Shown here piece by piece: positions 6,220 to 12,938 of a stretch of DNA of 12,938 nt. Each line of letters begins with the position of its first letter. Position 1 is the stretch's first letter. The translations under genes were made by a program, and so were the position numbers. The DNA comes from an uncultured Pseudomonadota bacterium. Its GTDB lineage: Bacteria > Pseudomonadota > Alphaproteobacteria > RF32 > CAG-239. The stretch spans positions 1 through 12,938 of the forward strand of contig CADBPX010000010.1 of the NCBI GenBank assembly GCA_902796625.1. The letters run 5' to 3'. The notes under the pieces were generated by a model that saw nothing but the letters and a program-made list of their open reading frames with translations, made no database searches and was not told the origin of the DNA.

Positions 6220-7112
6220 AACCAACTCGTTGCGGATATGTTGCTTTAATCGGAGCACCGAATGCCGGAAAGTCGACAATTACAAACAATTTTGTCGGCT
6301 CTAAAGTATCAATTGTGTCGCCCAAAGCGCAGACTACTCGGACAACCATAAAAGGAATCGGTATATATGATAATACGCAGATCATTTTTATGGATACACC
6401 GGGGATTTTTGAGCCTAAAAGAAGGCTGGATAGGGCAATGGTCGCTTCCGCTTGGAGCGGTTTTAGTGATGCGGATATTAACGTATTGGTGGTCGATGCT
6501 CACCGCGGTATGAATGAGGAAACATCGGCGATAATTGATGAGCTGATCAGAAGAAATGCTCATGCCGTTTTGGCGTTTAATAAAATAGATTTGGAAACGT
6601 CTGAACATTTACAAGAATTGAAAGAAGAATTTGAAAATTTATTTGCATTTGATGCCGTATTTATGTTTTCGGCACAAACTGGTGATCATATGACAGATTT
6701 TTATCAATATTTGGCCGATAATTTGCCGGAAAGTCCGTGGTATTATCCGGAAGAACAGATGTCTGATATGCCGCTGAGATTGCTAGCCGCAGAAATTGTA
6801 CGGGAGAAAATGTTCTTGAATTTACGGCAAGAGATACCTTACGCATTGACGGTAGAGCCGGAATTGTGGGAACATAAAGAAGATGGCTCGGTGCGGGCAG
6901 AAATGACAATTTATGTGCAAAAAGAAGGACAAAAATCTATCGTTTTGGGTCATAATGGAACAATGATAAAAAAAATCGGCCAAGCGGCACGGGAAGAGTT
7001 GGAAGAGCTTTTAGAGCAAAGAATCCATTTGTTCTTGTTTGTTAAGGTGCGTGAAAATTGGGAAGAAAATCCCAGTCACTATGCCGATTGGGGATTAAAT
7101 TTTAAAGCATAA
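6216..7112 (+). CDS. era: GTPase Era
   Basis: Era is an essential GTPase that binds the 3' end of 16S rRNA and assists late 30S subunit assembly. At 298 aa it has the family's usual length. G1 is GAPNAGKS (13-20), G3 DTPG (60-63), G4 NKID (122-125) and G5 SAQ (152-154). The C-terminal KH domain contains GHNGTMIKKIG (245-255), the RNA-binding loop. All motifs match a working enzyme. The ATG overlaps the rnc stop (ATGA), indicating coupled translation with RNase III, which acts in the same ribosome maturation pathway. It is the last gene of the hydrolase-lepB-rnc-era operon. recO, often next in this cluster, is not here: the following gene is rplM after a promoter. Confidence 0.98.
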   Translation: MKPTRCGYVALIGAPNAGKSTITNNFVGSKVSIVSPKAQTTRTTIKGIGIYDNTQIIFMDTPGIFEPKRRLDRAMVASAWSGFSDADINVLVVDAHRGMNEETSAIIDELIRRNAHAVLAFNKIDLETSEHLQELKEEFENLFAFDAVFMFSAQTGDHMTDFYQYLADNLPESPWYYPEEQMSDMPLRLLAAEIVREKMFLNLRQEIPYALTVEPELWEHKEDGSVRAEMTIYVQKEGQKSIVLGHNGTMIKKIGQAAREELEELLEQRIHLFLFVKVRENWEENPSHYADWGLNFKA

Positions 7113-7169
7113 ATACTTTTTTTAGTAAAAACAAATAAATATGACACGGTAACATAATACCATACTATT

Positions 7170-7195
7170 AATATATTGAAAAAATATATTTTTTT
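7170..7195 (+). terminator. possible AT-only terminator after era
   Basis: AATATATT at 7170-7177 and again at 7183-7190 can pair as an 8-bp stem around GAAAA, followed directly by five T. The geometry is that of an intrinsic terminator, but the stem is entirely A-T. It also sits just upstream of the rplM -35 box, so it could instead act as an AT-rich UP-type promoter element. Confidence 0.35.
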
Positions 7196-7198
7196 GTA

Positions 7199-7226
7199 TT
7201 GACAATTAAAAAATATTGGGTATATT
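7199..7226 (+). promoter_or_regulatory. promoter of rplM-rpsI
   Basis: A perfect -35 TTGACA (7199-7204) and a -10 TATATT (7221-7226, 5 of 6) are spaced 16 bases apart, with A/T tracts upstream. This is one of the two clearest sigma70 promoters in the window. The start is expected near 7233, leaving about 40 bases of leader before rplM, with no evident folded L13-binding structure. Confidence 0.75.
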
Positions 7227-7271
7227 GGCGAAGAATGTAATATAACAATTTAATTTAAGAAAGAGATACAA

Positions 7272-7742
7272 ATGATTTCTACGCATACTACAAAACCTGC
7301 TGATATCGAAAGAAAATGGTATCTGGTTGATGCCAATGGCGTGGTGTTGGGTCGTCTTTCTGCTGAAATTGCAAAAATTTTGCGCGGAAAAAATAAACCT
7401 TATTTTGCACCAAATTTGGATTGCGGCGATTATGTCGTTGTAATTAATGCCGATAAAGTAAAGTTAACAGGTAAAAAATTAACAGATAAGCACTACTATA
7501 AACATACCGGTTATGTTGGTAGTGTAAAAGATACAACTGCCGGAAAAATTTTGGAAGGCCGTTTCCCAGAAAGAGTTATTCAGAAGGCTGTTGAAAGAAT
7601 GATTTCTCGTAATCCTTTAGGGCGTCAGATGATGACAAAGTTAAAGGTTTATGCCGGTGAAAATCATCCACATGCTGCTCAGAATCCAATTGTGTTGGAT
7701 ATTGCTTCTCAAAACCCGAAGAATAAAAGGAGTGCTTTATAA
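7272..7742 (+). CDS. rplM: 50S ribosomal protein L13
   Basis: L13 is an early-assembly protein of the large ribosomal subunit that binds 23S rRNA. It is 156 aa, a little longer than the 142 aa of E. coli, with extra residues at both ends as often seen in alphaproteobacteria. Landmarks are WYLVDA (16-21), LGRLS (26-30) and the family signature LKVYAGENHPHAAQ (124-137). The ATG follows a weak AAGAGA ribosome site. It is transcribed from the strong promoter at 7199. Its stop (TAA, 7740-7742) shares one base with the rpsI ATG, so L13 and S9 are made in a coupled way, the standard rplM-rpsI pairing. Confidence 0.98.
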   Translation: MISTHTTKPADIERKWYLVDANGVVLGRLSAEIAKILRGKNKPYFAPNLDCGDYVVVINADKVKLTGKKLTDKHYYKHTGYVGSVKDTTAGKILEGRFPERVIQKAVERMISRNPLGRQMMTKLKVYAGENHPHAAQNPIVLDIASQNPKNKRSAL

Positions 7743-8224
7743 TGGCTAAGAAAAAAATTGAATCATTGCAAGATATTAAGTCAGCTGTTTCCGAAGAAAC
7801 AGAAGTTAAGGCAACTCGTAAGGCCGTAAAGGATAAAAAAGGCCGCTCGTATGCTACAGGAAAAAGAAAAGATGCTGTAGCTCGCGTTTGGGTTATGCCG
7901 GGTAAAGGTAATATTACTATCAATGATAAATCTATTGATGAGTATTTTGCTCGTCCGGTTCTGAAAATGGTTATTAATCAACCATTCGTAATTGCCAATC
8001 GTGAAAATGAATTTGATGTTGTTTGCACTGTTAATGGCGGTGGCTTGTCTGGTCAGGCCGGTGCTATTCGCCACGGTATTTCCAAGGCGCTAAATGAATA
8101 TGAGCCGGAATTGAGATCCGTGTTGAAGCAAGCCGGTTTGTTAACTCGTGATGACCGTGTTGTTGAACGTAAGAAGTATGGTAAAGCAAAAGCTCGCCGT
8201 TCTTACCAATTCAGCAAGCGTTAA
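7742..8224 (+). CDS. rpsI: 30S ribosomal protein S9
   Basis: S9 is a small-subunit protein whose C-terminal tail reaches the P-site tRNA. It is 160 aa against 130 in E. coli: residues 1-35 are a lysine-rich, charged N-terminal extension typical of alphaproteobacteria, and the core starts at about YATGKRKDAVARV (37-49). The signature GGGLSGQAGAIRHG lies at 99-112, and the chain ends in the expected SKR. A good ribosome site (AGGAG) lies 9 bases upstream, inside the end of rplM. It is followed by an intrinsic terminator 24 bases after the stop. Confidence 0.98.
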   Translation: MAKKKIESLQDIKSAVSEETEVKATRKAVKDKKGRSYATGKRKDAVARVWVMPGKGNITINDKSIDEYFARPVLKMVINQPFVIANRENEFDVVCTVNGGGLSGQAGAIRHGISKALNEYEPELRSVLKQAGLLTRDDRVVERKKYGKAKARRSYQFSKR

Positions 8225-8247
8225 TCTTGCCACAAAAAAAATATTCA

Positions 8248-8273
8248 GGGGCTGTTTTTACAGTCCCTTTTTT
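8248..8273 (+). terminator. intrinsic terminator of rplM-rpsI
   Basis: GGGGCTGT (8248-8255) pairs with ACAGTCCC (8260-8267) around a TTTT loop, with one G-T pair, followed by six T. This is a standard Rho-independent terminator placed directly after rpsI. Confidence 0.88.
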
Positions 8274-8331
8274 GTCAGTTATTGGAAAATAATTGACTTT
8301 ACCGTTAAACAATGTTACATTCATAACATTC

Positions 8332-8340
8332 TGATATAAT
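8332..8340 (+). promoter_or_regulatory. extended -10 promoter of the orphan 163-aa gene
   Basis: TGATATAAT is a perfect TGnTATAAT extended -10 box, located 33 bases before the ATG at 8373. There is no well-placed -35: a TTGACT at 8293 is 36 bases away. It lies after the rpsI terminator, so the next gene probably has its own transcript. Confidence 0.5.
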
Positions 8341-8372
8341 TATTTTATTTTTAATGTTTAATAATTTGCTTT

Positions 8373-8864
8373 ATGGATAGTAAAAAATGCAAATTCTTGC
8401 GAAAATCTTTTCAACGGAAGATTTTCAAAAGAATGCAGAAGCGAAAAAAGTTTCGTAACTGCGATGTTTTGGTTCAGATCAGCGACAATGTTGTTAAACG
8501 TGTTCCTTTTTTCTTCGTCAAATACATTAGTTTTGAAAAAATTCTGGGAATATTCCCCCTAGATGATTCATCGGTGTATTTGAGCGTAACTGAAACAATC
8601 TCTTTGAGGAAAGATGTCGATGAGGAAAGATTGCCTAGCTATCGTTTTTGCAAAGCTGTTTATCAGCGACGAAAAGTGGTCAATCGCACGTTAAGACGGC
8701 TGAAACTTGCTGATTTGAACGGGTTTTATTTTGCTCACAATGATGAGTTGCTTCCGCAAGCCAATTGGATTGTGAAGCTGAACGGAAACACGCCGGATAT
8801 GCCGGCAGATTATTACGCTGATAGCGAGGATGCAAAAGTTCGTTATGTGGGTGAATTTCATTGA
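8373..8864 (+). CDS. orphan basic protein of unknown function (163 aa)
   Basis: Not recognised. The N-terminus is extremely basic (14 of the first 28 residues are Lys or Arg), and a second basic stretch lies around 99-111 (RRKVVNRTLRRLK). The C-terminal third is neutral to acidic. There is no signal peptide and no membrane helix, so it is probably cytoplasmic. The charge pattern would suit a nucleic-acid- or ribosome-binding protein, but this is inference; no known domain is visible. The chosen ATG at 8373 has no clear ribosome site. An in-frame ATG at 8433 (Met21) is an alternative. Reality as a gene is supported by a 492-base open frame with neighbour-like codon use, an extended -10 promoter 33 bases upstream and a strong terminator 12 bases downstream. 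It stands alone between the ribosomal operon and a convergent phosphoesterase gene. Confidence 0.72.
   Translation: MDSKKCKFLRKSFQRKIFKRMQKRKKFRNCDVLVQISDNVVKRVPFFFVKYISFEKILGIFPLDDSSVYLSVTETISLRKDVDEERLPSYRFCKAVYQRRKVVNRTLRRLKLADLNGFYFAHNDELLPQANWIVKLNGNTPDMPADYYADSEDAKVRYVGEFH
8401..8426 (+). repeat. perfect 9-bp inverted repeat near the 5' end of the orphan gene
   Basis: GAAAATCTT (8401-8409) and AAGATTTTC (8418-8426) form a perfect hairpin with an 8-base loop, about 30 bases into the reading frame. No T-run follows, so it is not an intrinsic terminator. It would fold just downstream of the proposed start and upstream of the alternative ATG at 8433. Confidence 0.55.
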
Positions 8865-8875
8865 GAATTAAAGAC

Positions 8876-8906
8876 GGGTACCTTTTAATGGTACCTGTTT
8901 TTTTTT
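8876..8906 (+). terminator. intrinsic terminator of the orphan gene
   Basis: GGGTACC (8876-8882) pairs with GGTACCT (8890-8896) around a 7-base loop, followed by G and nine T. The T-run ends inside the stop codon of the convergent phosphoesterase gene (8905-8907). On the minus strand the same stem is followed only by a weak T-rich stretch, so bidirectional function is possible but poorer. Confidence 0.85.
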
Positions 8907-9714
8907 ATTGTATTTCAATGATAATAATTTCCGGACGGCAATTAAAACGAATGGGAAGTAAGCTGGTTCCAAGGCCTTGTGTGATAATCAGGCTGTTACC
9001 ATTTTCACGGATAAGACCATAACGATAACGGTTGCCGTAGTCTGAAGGAACCAGCGGAGCCCCTATAAAAGGGATAACTATTTGCCCGCCGTGAGTGTGT
9101 CCGGCCAGTACTAAATCAACTTTCGGAGTTTGAGGCAAAACATCTGGTGAATGGGTTACAAGTATTGTCGGTTTTCTGGTGTTTTTTAATGCTGCGTGAA
9201 TGTCAGGTTTATCAGTATAATAGTCGCTGACACCGGCAATATATAAAAATTTATCTCCTATCGATATTCGTTTGTTTTCATTATCTAATACATTAATGCC
9301 GTGAGCCAATAAAGAGCCTTTAACTTCATCTTTATCATAGTAAGAATCGTGATTACCTAAAACGGCAAAAATTCCCGATTGACTTTTTATCTTGGATAGT
9401 GATGCCGCAATGTTATCTATTGACATTGAACTATCTTTACGATGACCCTTAACGTAATCGCCGCCGAGGATGACAATATCGGCATTTTTCCTGTTTATTG
9501 CCGTGATAATTTTTTGCAATCGCCATTGTTCAAAAAAATATGGACCGATATGAAAGTCAGAAGCAAAAATTATTTTGAGGCCGGATAGTGAAGGTATATT
9601 TATTCGGTATTTTGTTGTTGTCAGGCTGTATGGCTCAATTAACAGACTGTATGTTCCGAGAAATGTGGCAATAACTATGCCGATAAAAAACAATTTTTTA
9701 ATAAATAAATTCAT
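8905..9714 (-). CDS. membrane-anchored metallophosphoesterase (YaeI-like)
   Basis: A calcineurin-like phosphoesterase with a two-metal centre. Numbering from the upstream TTG at 9723, the metal-binding motifs are SDFHIG (Asp56, His58), GGDY (87-90), GNHD (123-126), THSPD (His191) and GHTHGG (208-213), all intact. An N-terminal hydrophobic helix (about 8-28) should anchor it in the inner membrane with the catalytic domain most likely periplasmic. Overall layout matches the YaeI/YkuE group, some members of which act on UDP-diacylglucosamine-like or phospholipid substrates; the actual substrate here is unknown. I chose the ATG at 9714 over the in-frame TTG at 9723, although the GGAA ribosome site is closer to the TTG. 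It is monocistronic, divergent from xseA and convergent with the orphan gene. Confidence 0.9.
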   Translation of the reverse strand: MNLFIKKLFFIGIVIATFLGTYSLLIEPYSLTTTKYRINIPSLSGLKIIFASDFHIGPYFFEQWRLQKIITAINRKNADIVILGGDYVKGHRKDSSMSIDNIAASLSKIKSQSGIFAVLGNHDSYYDKDEVKGSLLAHGINVLDNENKRISIGDKFLYIAGVSDYYTDKPDIHAALKNTRKPTILVTHSPDVLPQTPKVDLVLAGHTHGGQIVIPFIGAPLVPSDYGNRYRYGLIRENGNSLIITQGLGTSLLPIRFNCRPEIIIIEIQ

Positions 9715-9829
9715 AGTATTCAATTTTCCGGTATAAGTGAGATACTTTGGTTTATCATAGTTAAGAAAAAATGCAAGGTATTATTTGTTTTTAAGAATTT
9801 ATAAAACAAATGTAAGTATAAATCATTAC

Positions 9830-11137
9830 ATGATCGATTTGTTAGCGGAAAAAAAAGAATATACTGTCAGTGAGATTTCATTTGCTATTAAGCAATTGGT
9901 AGAAACCTCATTTACTCATGTGCGCGTTAAAGGAGAAATATTTGGGGCAAAACGGGCTGATTCCGGACACTGGTATTTATCATTAAAAGATGAAAACTCT
10001 GTATTGTCAGCTGTTTGTTGGCGAGGTATTGCGCAAAATTTATCGCTTAAGATTGAAGATGGTGTAGAGGTTGTAGCTACCGGAAAAATAACCACTTTTA
10101 ACGGACGGTCATCTTATCAGTTGATTATTGAAAGTTTGGAGATTGCCGGTCAAGGTGCACTTTTGAAACTTTTGGAAGAAAGAAAGCAAAAGTTTTTAGC
10201 CGAAGGTTTATTTGCATCTGAACATAAGCAAAAAATACCGTATTTGCCGCAGGTTATCGGTGTTGTTACCAGTCCGACCGGCGCAGTTATTCGTGATATT
10301 ATTCATCGCATCCGCGATCGATTTCCGGTACGTATTATTGTTTGGCCTACGCCGGTTCAAGGAGAGGGGGCGGCGGATAAAATTGCCGCGGCCATCAAAG
10401 GATTTAATGATATTCCTTTAGGTAATGCCAATCGTCCTGATGTATTGATTGTAGCGCGAGGGGGCGGCAGCTTGGAAGATTTGTGGCCTTTTAATGAAGA
10501 AGTTGTAGTGCGCGCCGTTTATGATTCGCAAATTCCGCTTATTTCAGCAGTGGGTCATGAAACGGATACAATGCTGATTGATTATGTGGCCGACGTGCGT
10601 GCCCCAACACCAACCGGGGCAGCTGAGTTTGCGGTTCCGGTAAAGAGTGAACTGTATAACAGCCTTTTGACTTCGGATTTGAGAATGAAAAATGCTATTG
10701 AGCGCTATTTTAATGAATTTTCTCAGTATGTTGAAGCTTTGGGGAGATCTATTCCGTCATTAGGACAGATTGTGGCAGAAAATCAGCAAAAACTTGATGA
10801 TCGTTGTGAAAGGTTGCATACAGCATTTGCTAATTTGCTGAAAGATAAAAGAAATATGCTTGATTTGACAAGTATTCGCCCCTTTTATGTTGCAAATATT
10901 GTGGAACGTAAAGCTGATATGCTGAATAATCTGGCATTACGTCTTGAATCTGTGTCTGTAGATGCTGTATTGCGGCGCGGATTTGCGTGGATTTCGGATA
11001 GAAATTTTCAAACTATTTGCAGTACAAATAAAGCAAAAAGTGCTCAAGATTTACATATTCGGTTTGCCGATGGGATTGTAAAGGCAAAAGTAATGGAGAA
11101 AAATTGTGCGGTGCAAGGTGATTTATTTGACAATATT
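9830..11137 (+). CDS. xseA: exodeoxyribonuclease VII large subunit
   Basis: XseA is the catalytic large subunit of exonuclease VII, which degrades single-stranded DNA from both ends together with several XseB subunits. I chose the ATG at 9830, giving MIDLLAEKKEYTVSEIS, which matches typical XseA N-termini; the open frame extends upstream only to a TTG at 9785. The product is about 436 aa. An OB-fold occupies about 10-105. The catalytic core has GVVTSPTGAVIRD (144-156), RGGGSLEDLWPFNEE (210-224) and VGHETDTMLIDYVADVRAPTPTG (241-263, read in parts), followed by the helical region and a short C-terminal tail. All conserved blocks are intact. The stop codon is at 11138-11140. The start of the next gene lies inside its last codons. 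xseB is not in the window, so the small subunit must be encoded elsewhere. Confidence 0.96.
11095..11108 (+). promoter_or_regulatory. ribosome binding site and GTG start of the LytM gene inside xseA
   Basis: GGAG at 11095-11098 lies 7 bases before a GTG at 11106-11108. It supports a GTG start within xseA and a 35-base gene overlap. No in-frame ATG occurs before the signal peptide, so a GTG or TTG start is required. Confidence 0.7.
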
Positions 11138-11966
11138 TAGCCTATTGGTGCTCTACGCCCAAGCTCAGGCCTTGGAAATTTGCGGTGATATTAAGCAAGG
11201 TGAATTATTGCTGATTAAGAGTGATAATGCAAAGAAAATAACAGTTTTAAAAAATTTAGATGATAAAAATTACGGTGTAAATGAAAATGGTGAGGCCTTG
11301 GTAGCACTGCATCGTGATGTTGCGAAAAAATTACAATTCAAAACTGATGACGGCACATCGTATGAGCTAAATGTTGCGCACACAAAATTGGATATTCAGC
11401 GTATCACCGGTGTGCCGCAGAAGCATGTAACCCCGAGCAAACAAGATGAAAATGAGATTATACGTGAACAACAAGATGTCGGACGCGCGTTGAAGCATAA
11501 TAATACGGCACAATATTGGCGTGAAGGATTCATTTTACCGGTAAATGGTAAAATCAGCGGCAACTTTGGTAATCAGCGGGTTTTCAACGGTGTACCCAAG
11601 AGCCCGCATAGCGGTACGGATATTGCCGCGCCTGAAGGGACACCGGTGAAAGCTTCCGGTAGTGGGAGAGTGGTGTTAAGCGGAAAAAATTATTTTTATA
11701 CCGGTAATATGGTTATTATTGACCACGGACAAGGATTGCAAACAATTTATGCCCATCTGAAAGATGCAATTGTCAATGAAGGAGATGAAGTACGACAAGG
11801 TCAGATTATCGGCCACGTCGGCAAAACCGGTCGGGCAACCGGTCCGCATTTACATTGGGGAGCTTCGGTAAATAACGTGCGTTTTCGTCCGCATTCGTTA
11901 TTAGATGTTAATAACAAAAAATGTCAAAAAGTTGTTGGTAAGTATATAGGGGAAGAAAATGAGTGA
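11106..11966 (+). CDS. periplasmic M23 (LytM-type) peptidase
   Basis: A zinc endopeptidase of the M23/LytM fold, a family that cuts peptidoglycan cross-links or activates amidases. The protein is 286 aa from the GTG start. It opens with a signal peptide (hydrophobic 6-17, cleavage likely after AQA/QA at about 20-22). Residues 25-140 form a poorly conserved, charged linker without the long coiled coils of EnvC. The LytM domain spans about 143-265: SPHSGTDIAAP supplies His168 and Asp172 (HxxxD), YAHLKD has His217, and GPHLHWG supplies His248 and His250 (HxH). All zinc ligands are present, so it should be catalytically competent rather than a degenerate activator. It overlaps xseA by 35 bases and uppP by 8 bases, so the three genes are co-transcribed. 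Pairing with uppP suggests a cell-wall role; the exact bond cut is unknown. Confidence 0.93.
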   Translation: MRCKVIYLTIFSLLVLYAQAQALEICGDIKQGELLLIKSDNAKKITVLKNLDDKNYGVNENGEALVALHRDVAKKLQFKTDDGTSYELNVAHTKLDIQRITGVPQKHVTPSKQDENEIIREQQDVGRALKHNNTAQYWREGFILPVNGKISGNFGNQRVFNGVPKSPHSGTDIAAPEGTPVKASGSGRVVLSGKNYFYTGNMVIIDHGQGLQTIYAHLKDAIVNEGDEVRQGQIIGHVGKTGRATGPHLHWGASVNNVRFRPHSLLDVNNKKCQKVVGKYIGEENE

Positions 11967-12789
11967 ACTACAGATCATATTGCTTTCATTGTTACAAGGA
12001 ATGACGGAATTTTTACCGGTCAGTTCTTCCGGACACTTGATTTTATTTTCTAAGTTTACGGATTTTGCCGATCAAGGTGTCGCTATTGATATTGCTTTAC
12101 ATATCGGGTCAATTATGGCGGTTATCATTTATTTTTTGCCAACATTATGGGAGATGTTGTGCGGACTTATAAAAACAAGATTTTTGCCGAAATTTAAAGT
12201 ATATGGCAGTCAGCTGTTTTATTTGTTGGTTATTGCCACTATTCCGGCTCTGATTTGCGGAGCAGTTCTTAAGTTTTATGGTTTGGAATGGTTGCGTAAT
12301 ACAAAGTTGATCGGATGGAATATTTTGTTGTATGGTTTATTGCTTTGGGTGATTGATTGTATGTCGATTACGGCGCGTAAAATTCGTAATTTGGAGGTGA
12401 AAGATGCTGTTTTGATTGGTTTGGCACAATGTTTGGCCTTGCTTCCCGGAACCAGTCGTTCTGGTATTACAATTACAATGTGTCGTTTTTTGGGAATGGA
12501 AAGACGAGAAGCGGCAAAATTTGCTATGTTGTTAGCAATTCCGACGATTCTGGCGGCCGGAATGATTGCCGGATATGAATTATGGCGTGAAGGAAATATC
12601 TATCAAATAAAAGAAGCTTGTCATGCTGTTGGCTATTCATTTATCTTTTCTATCATGGCAATCTATCTTTTTATGACCTGGTTGAAGAGATGGAGTTTTC
12701 TTCCTTTTGTAATTTATCGCGTATTGCTGGGAACGATACTTTTATTGGAAGCATACGGTATTTATGATATAAAAGTGTGGTGGCAATAA
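11959..12789 (+). CDS. uppP: undecaprenyl-diphosphate phosphatase (UppP/BacA)
   Basis: An integral membrane enzyme that removes a phosphate from undecaprenyl diphosphate, recycling the lipid carrier for peptidoglycan and surface polysaccharides. Overproduction of the family gives bacitracin resistance. At 276 aa it has the usual length. The two active-site motifs are intact: TEFLPVSSSGHL (16-27, with Glu17 and His26) and PGTSRSG (163-169). Seven to eight hydrophobic helices are seen. A ribosome site (GGGGA) lies 6 bases before the ATG, within the end of the LytM gene, and the two genes overlap by 8 bases. It is the last gene of the xseA-LytM-uppP operon. No terminator is seen before the tRNA gene 60 bases on. 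Confidence 0.98.
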   Translation: MSELQIILLSLLQGMTEFLPVSSSGHLILFSKFTDFADQGVAIDIALHIGSIMAVIIYFLPTLWEMLCGLIKTRFLPKFKVYGSQLFYLLVIATIPALICGAVLKFYGLEWLRNTKLIGWNILLYGLLLWVIDCMSITARKIRNLEVKDAVLIGLAQCLALLPGTSRSGITITMCRFLGMERREAAKFAMLLAIPTILAAGMIAGYELWREGNIYQIKEACHAVGYSFIFSIMAIYLFMTWLKRWSFLPFVIYRVLLGTILLLEAYGIYDIKVWWQ

Positions 12790-12797
12790 AAAAAATA

Positions 12798-12826
12798 TTG
12801 ACACGGGAGTAAAAAAAAGTTATATC
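12798..12826 (+). promoter_or_regulatory. promoter of tRNA-Leu
   Basis: A perfect -35 TTGACA (12798-12803) is followed after 17 bases by TATATC (12821-12826, 4 of 6). An A-rich tract lies upstream, as at the rplM promoter. A start near 12833 would give a short leader before the tRNA. Confidence 0.7.
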
Positions 12827-12849
12827 TTAGCCTGTTTTTTAATATATAA

Positions 12850-12935
12850 GCCCTGATGGCGGAATTGGTAGACGCGCATGCTTCAGGTGCATGTTGCCTC
12901 AGGCAGTGGAAGTTCGAGTCTTCTTCAGGGCACCA
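12850..12935 (+). tRNA. tRNA-Leu (anticodon CAG)
   Basis: A complete class II tRNA of 86 bases with encoded CCA. The acceptor stem GCCCTGA pairs with TCAGGGC (7 bp). The anticodon stem CATGC/GCATG encloses TTCAGGT, giving anticodon CAG at 12884-12886, which reads CUG. A long variable arm (TGCC-TCA-GGCA) identifies it as class II. The T-arm is GGAAG-TTCGAGT-CTTCT with one G-T pair, and A is the discriminator. It has its own promoter, 60 bases after uppP. Confidence 0.97.
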
Positions 12936-12938
12936 ATA

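Noticed and set aside
7233..7271. L13-binding leader or riboswitch before rplM
   Set aside because: The predicted leader is about 40 bases, AT-rich, with no stable stem.
9715..9829. Upstream TTG starts for the phosphoesterase (9723) and for xseA (9785)
   Set aside because: In-frame ATGs at 9714 and 9830 give protein starts that fit the families better. The TTG for the phosphoesterase remains possible because of a nearby GGAA.
1..12938. CRISPR arrays, insertion sequences, prophage, toxin-antitoxin or defence genes
   Set aside because: No regularly spaced repeats, transposase-like frames, terminal inverted repeats or known defence domains were seen. The window reads as conserved core genome with a few unknown proteins.

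Overview
The window looks like a chromosomal housekeeping segment of an AT-rich alphaproteobacterium. Supporting signs are the lepB-rnc-era order, a ribosomal protein S9 with the long N-terminal extension usual in that class, an XseA N-terminus of the alphaproteobacterial kind, Gram-negative envelope genes (signal peptidase I, UppP, a periplasmic LytM peptidase) and a CCA-encoding tRNA. The standard bacterial code fits every gene. I infer an uncultured, possibly host-associated lineage from the base composition and the unrecognised small proteins, but I cannot name a genus.

Layout. Bases 1-295 hold no convincing gene. They contain a minus-strand extended -10 promoter followed by a tRNA D-arm-like stretch and a perfect inverted repeat, probably a tRNA remnant or a dispersed palindromic element cut by the window edge. 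From 3238 down to 296 on the minus strand lies a three-gene operon: two small exported proteins of unknown function, then uvrB (excision repair). Upstream of it, also on minus, is cysE (serine O-acetyltransferase). The cysE terminator hairpin shares bases with the -35 box of the uvrB operon promoter. Divergently, 4008-7112 on plus is a tightly packed operon: alpha/beta hydrolase, lepB, rnc and era.

A good sigma70-type promoter then drives rplM-rpsI (ribosomal proteins L13 and S9), closed by an intrinsic terminator at 8248-8273. An orphan basic protein (8373-8864) has its own extended -10 promoter and its own terminator. It faces a convergent, membrane-anchored metallophosphoesterase on minus (8905-9714). 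From 9830 on plus come xseA (exonuclease VII large subunit), a LytM/M23 peptidase with a GTG start inside the end of xseA, and uppP (undecaprenyl-pyrophosphate phosphatase), all overlapping. A tRNA-Leu(CAG) gene with its own promoter closes the window.

Functional themes: DNA repair and processing (uvrB, xseA), translation and RNA processing (rplM, rpsI, rnc, era, tRNA-Leu), secretion and cell wall (lepB, LytM peptidase, uppP), and cysteine synthesis (cysE). I found no mobile element, CRISPR array, toxin-antitoxin pair or defence cassette. The least explained items are the exported pair upstream of uvrB, the orphan protein after rpsI, the charged tail on the hydrolase, and the tRNA-like palindrome at the left edge.
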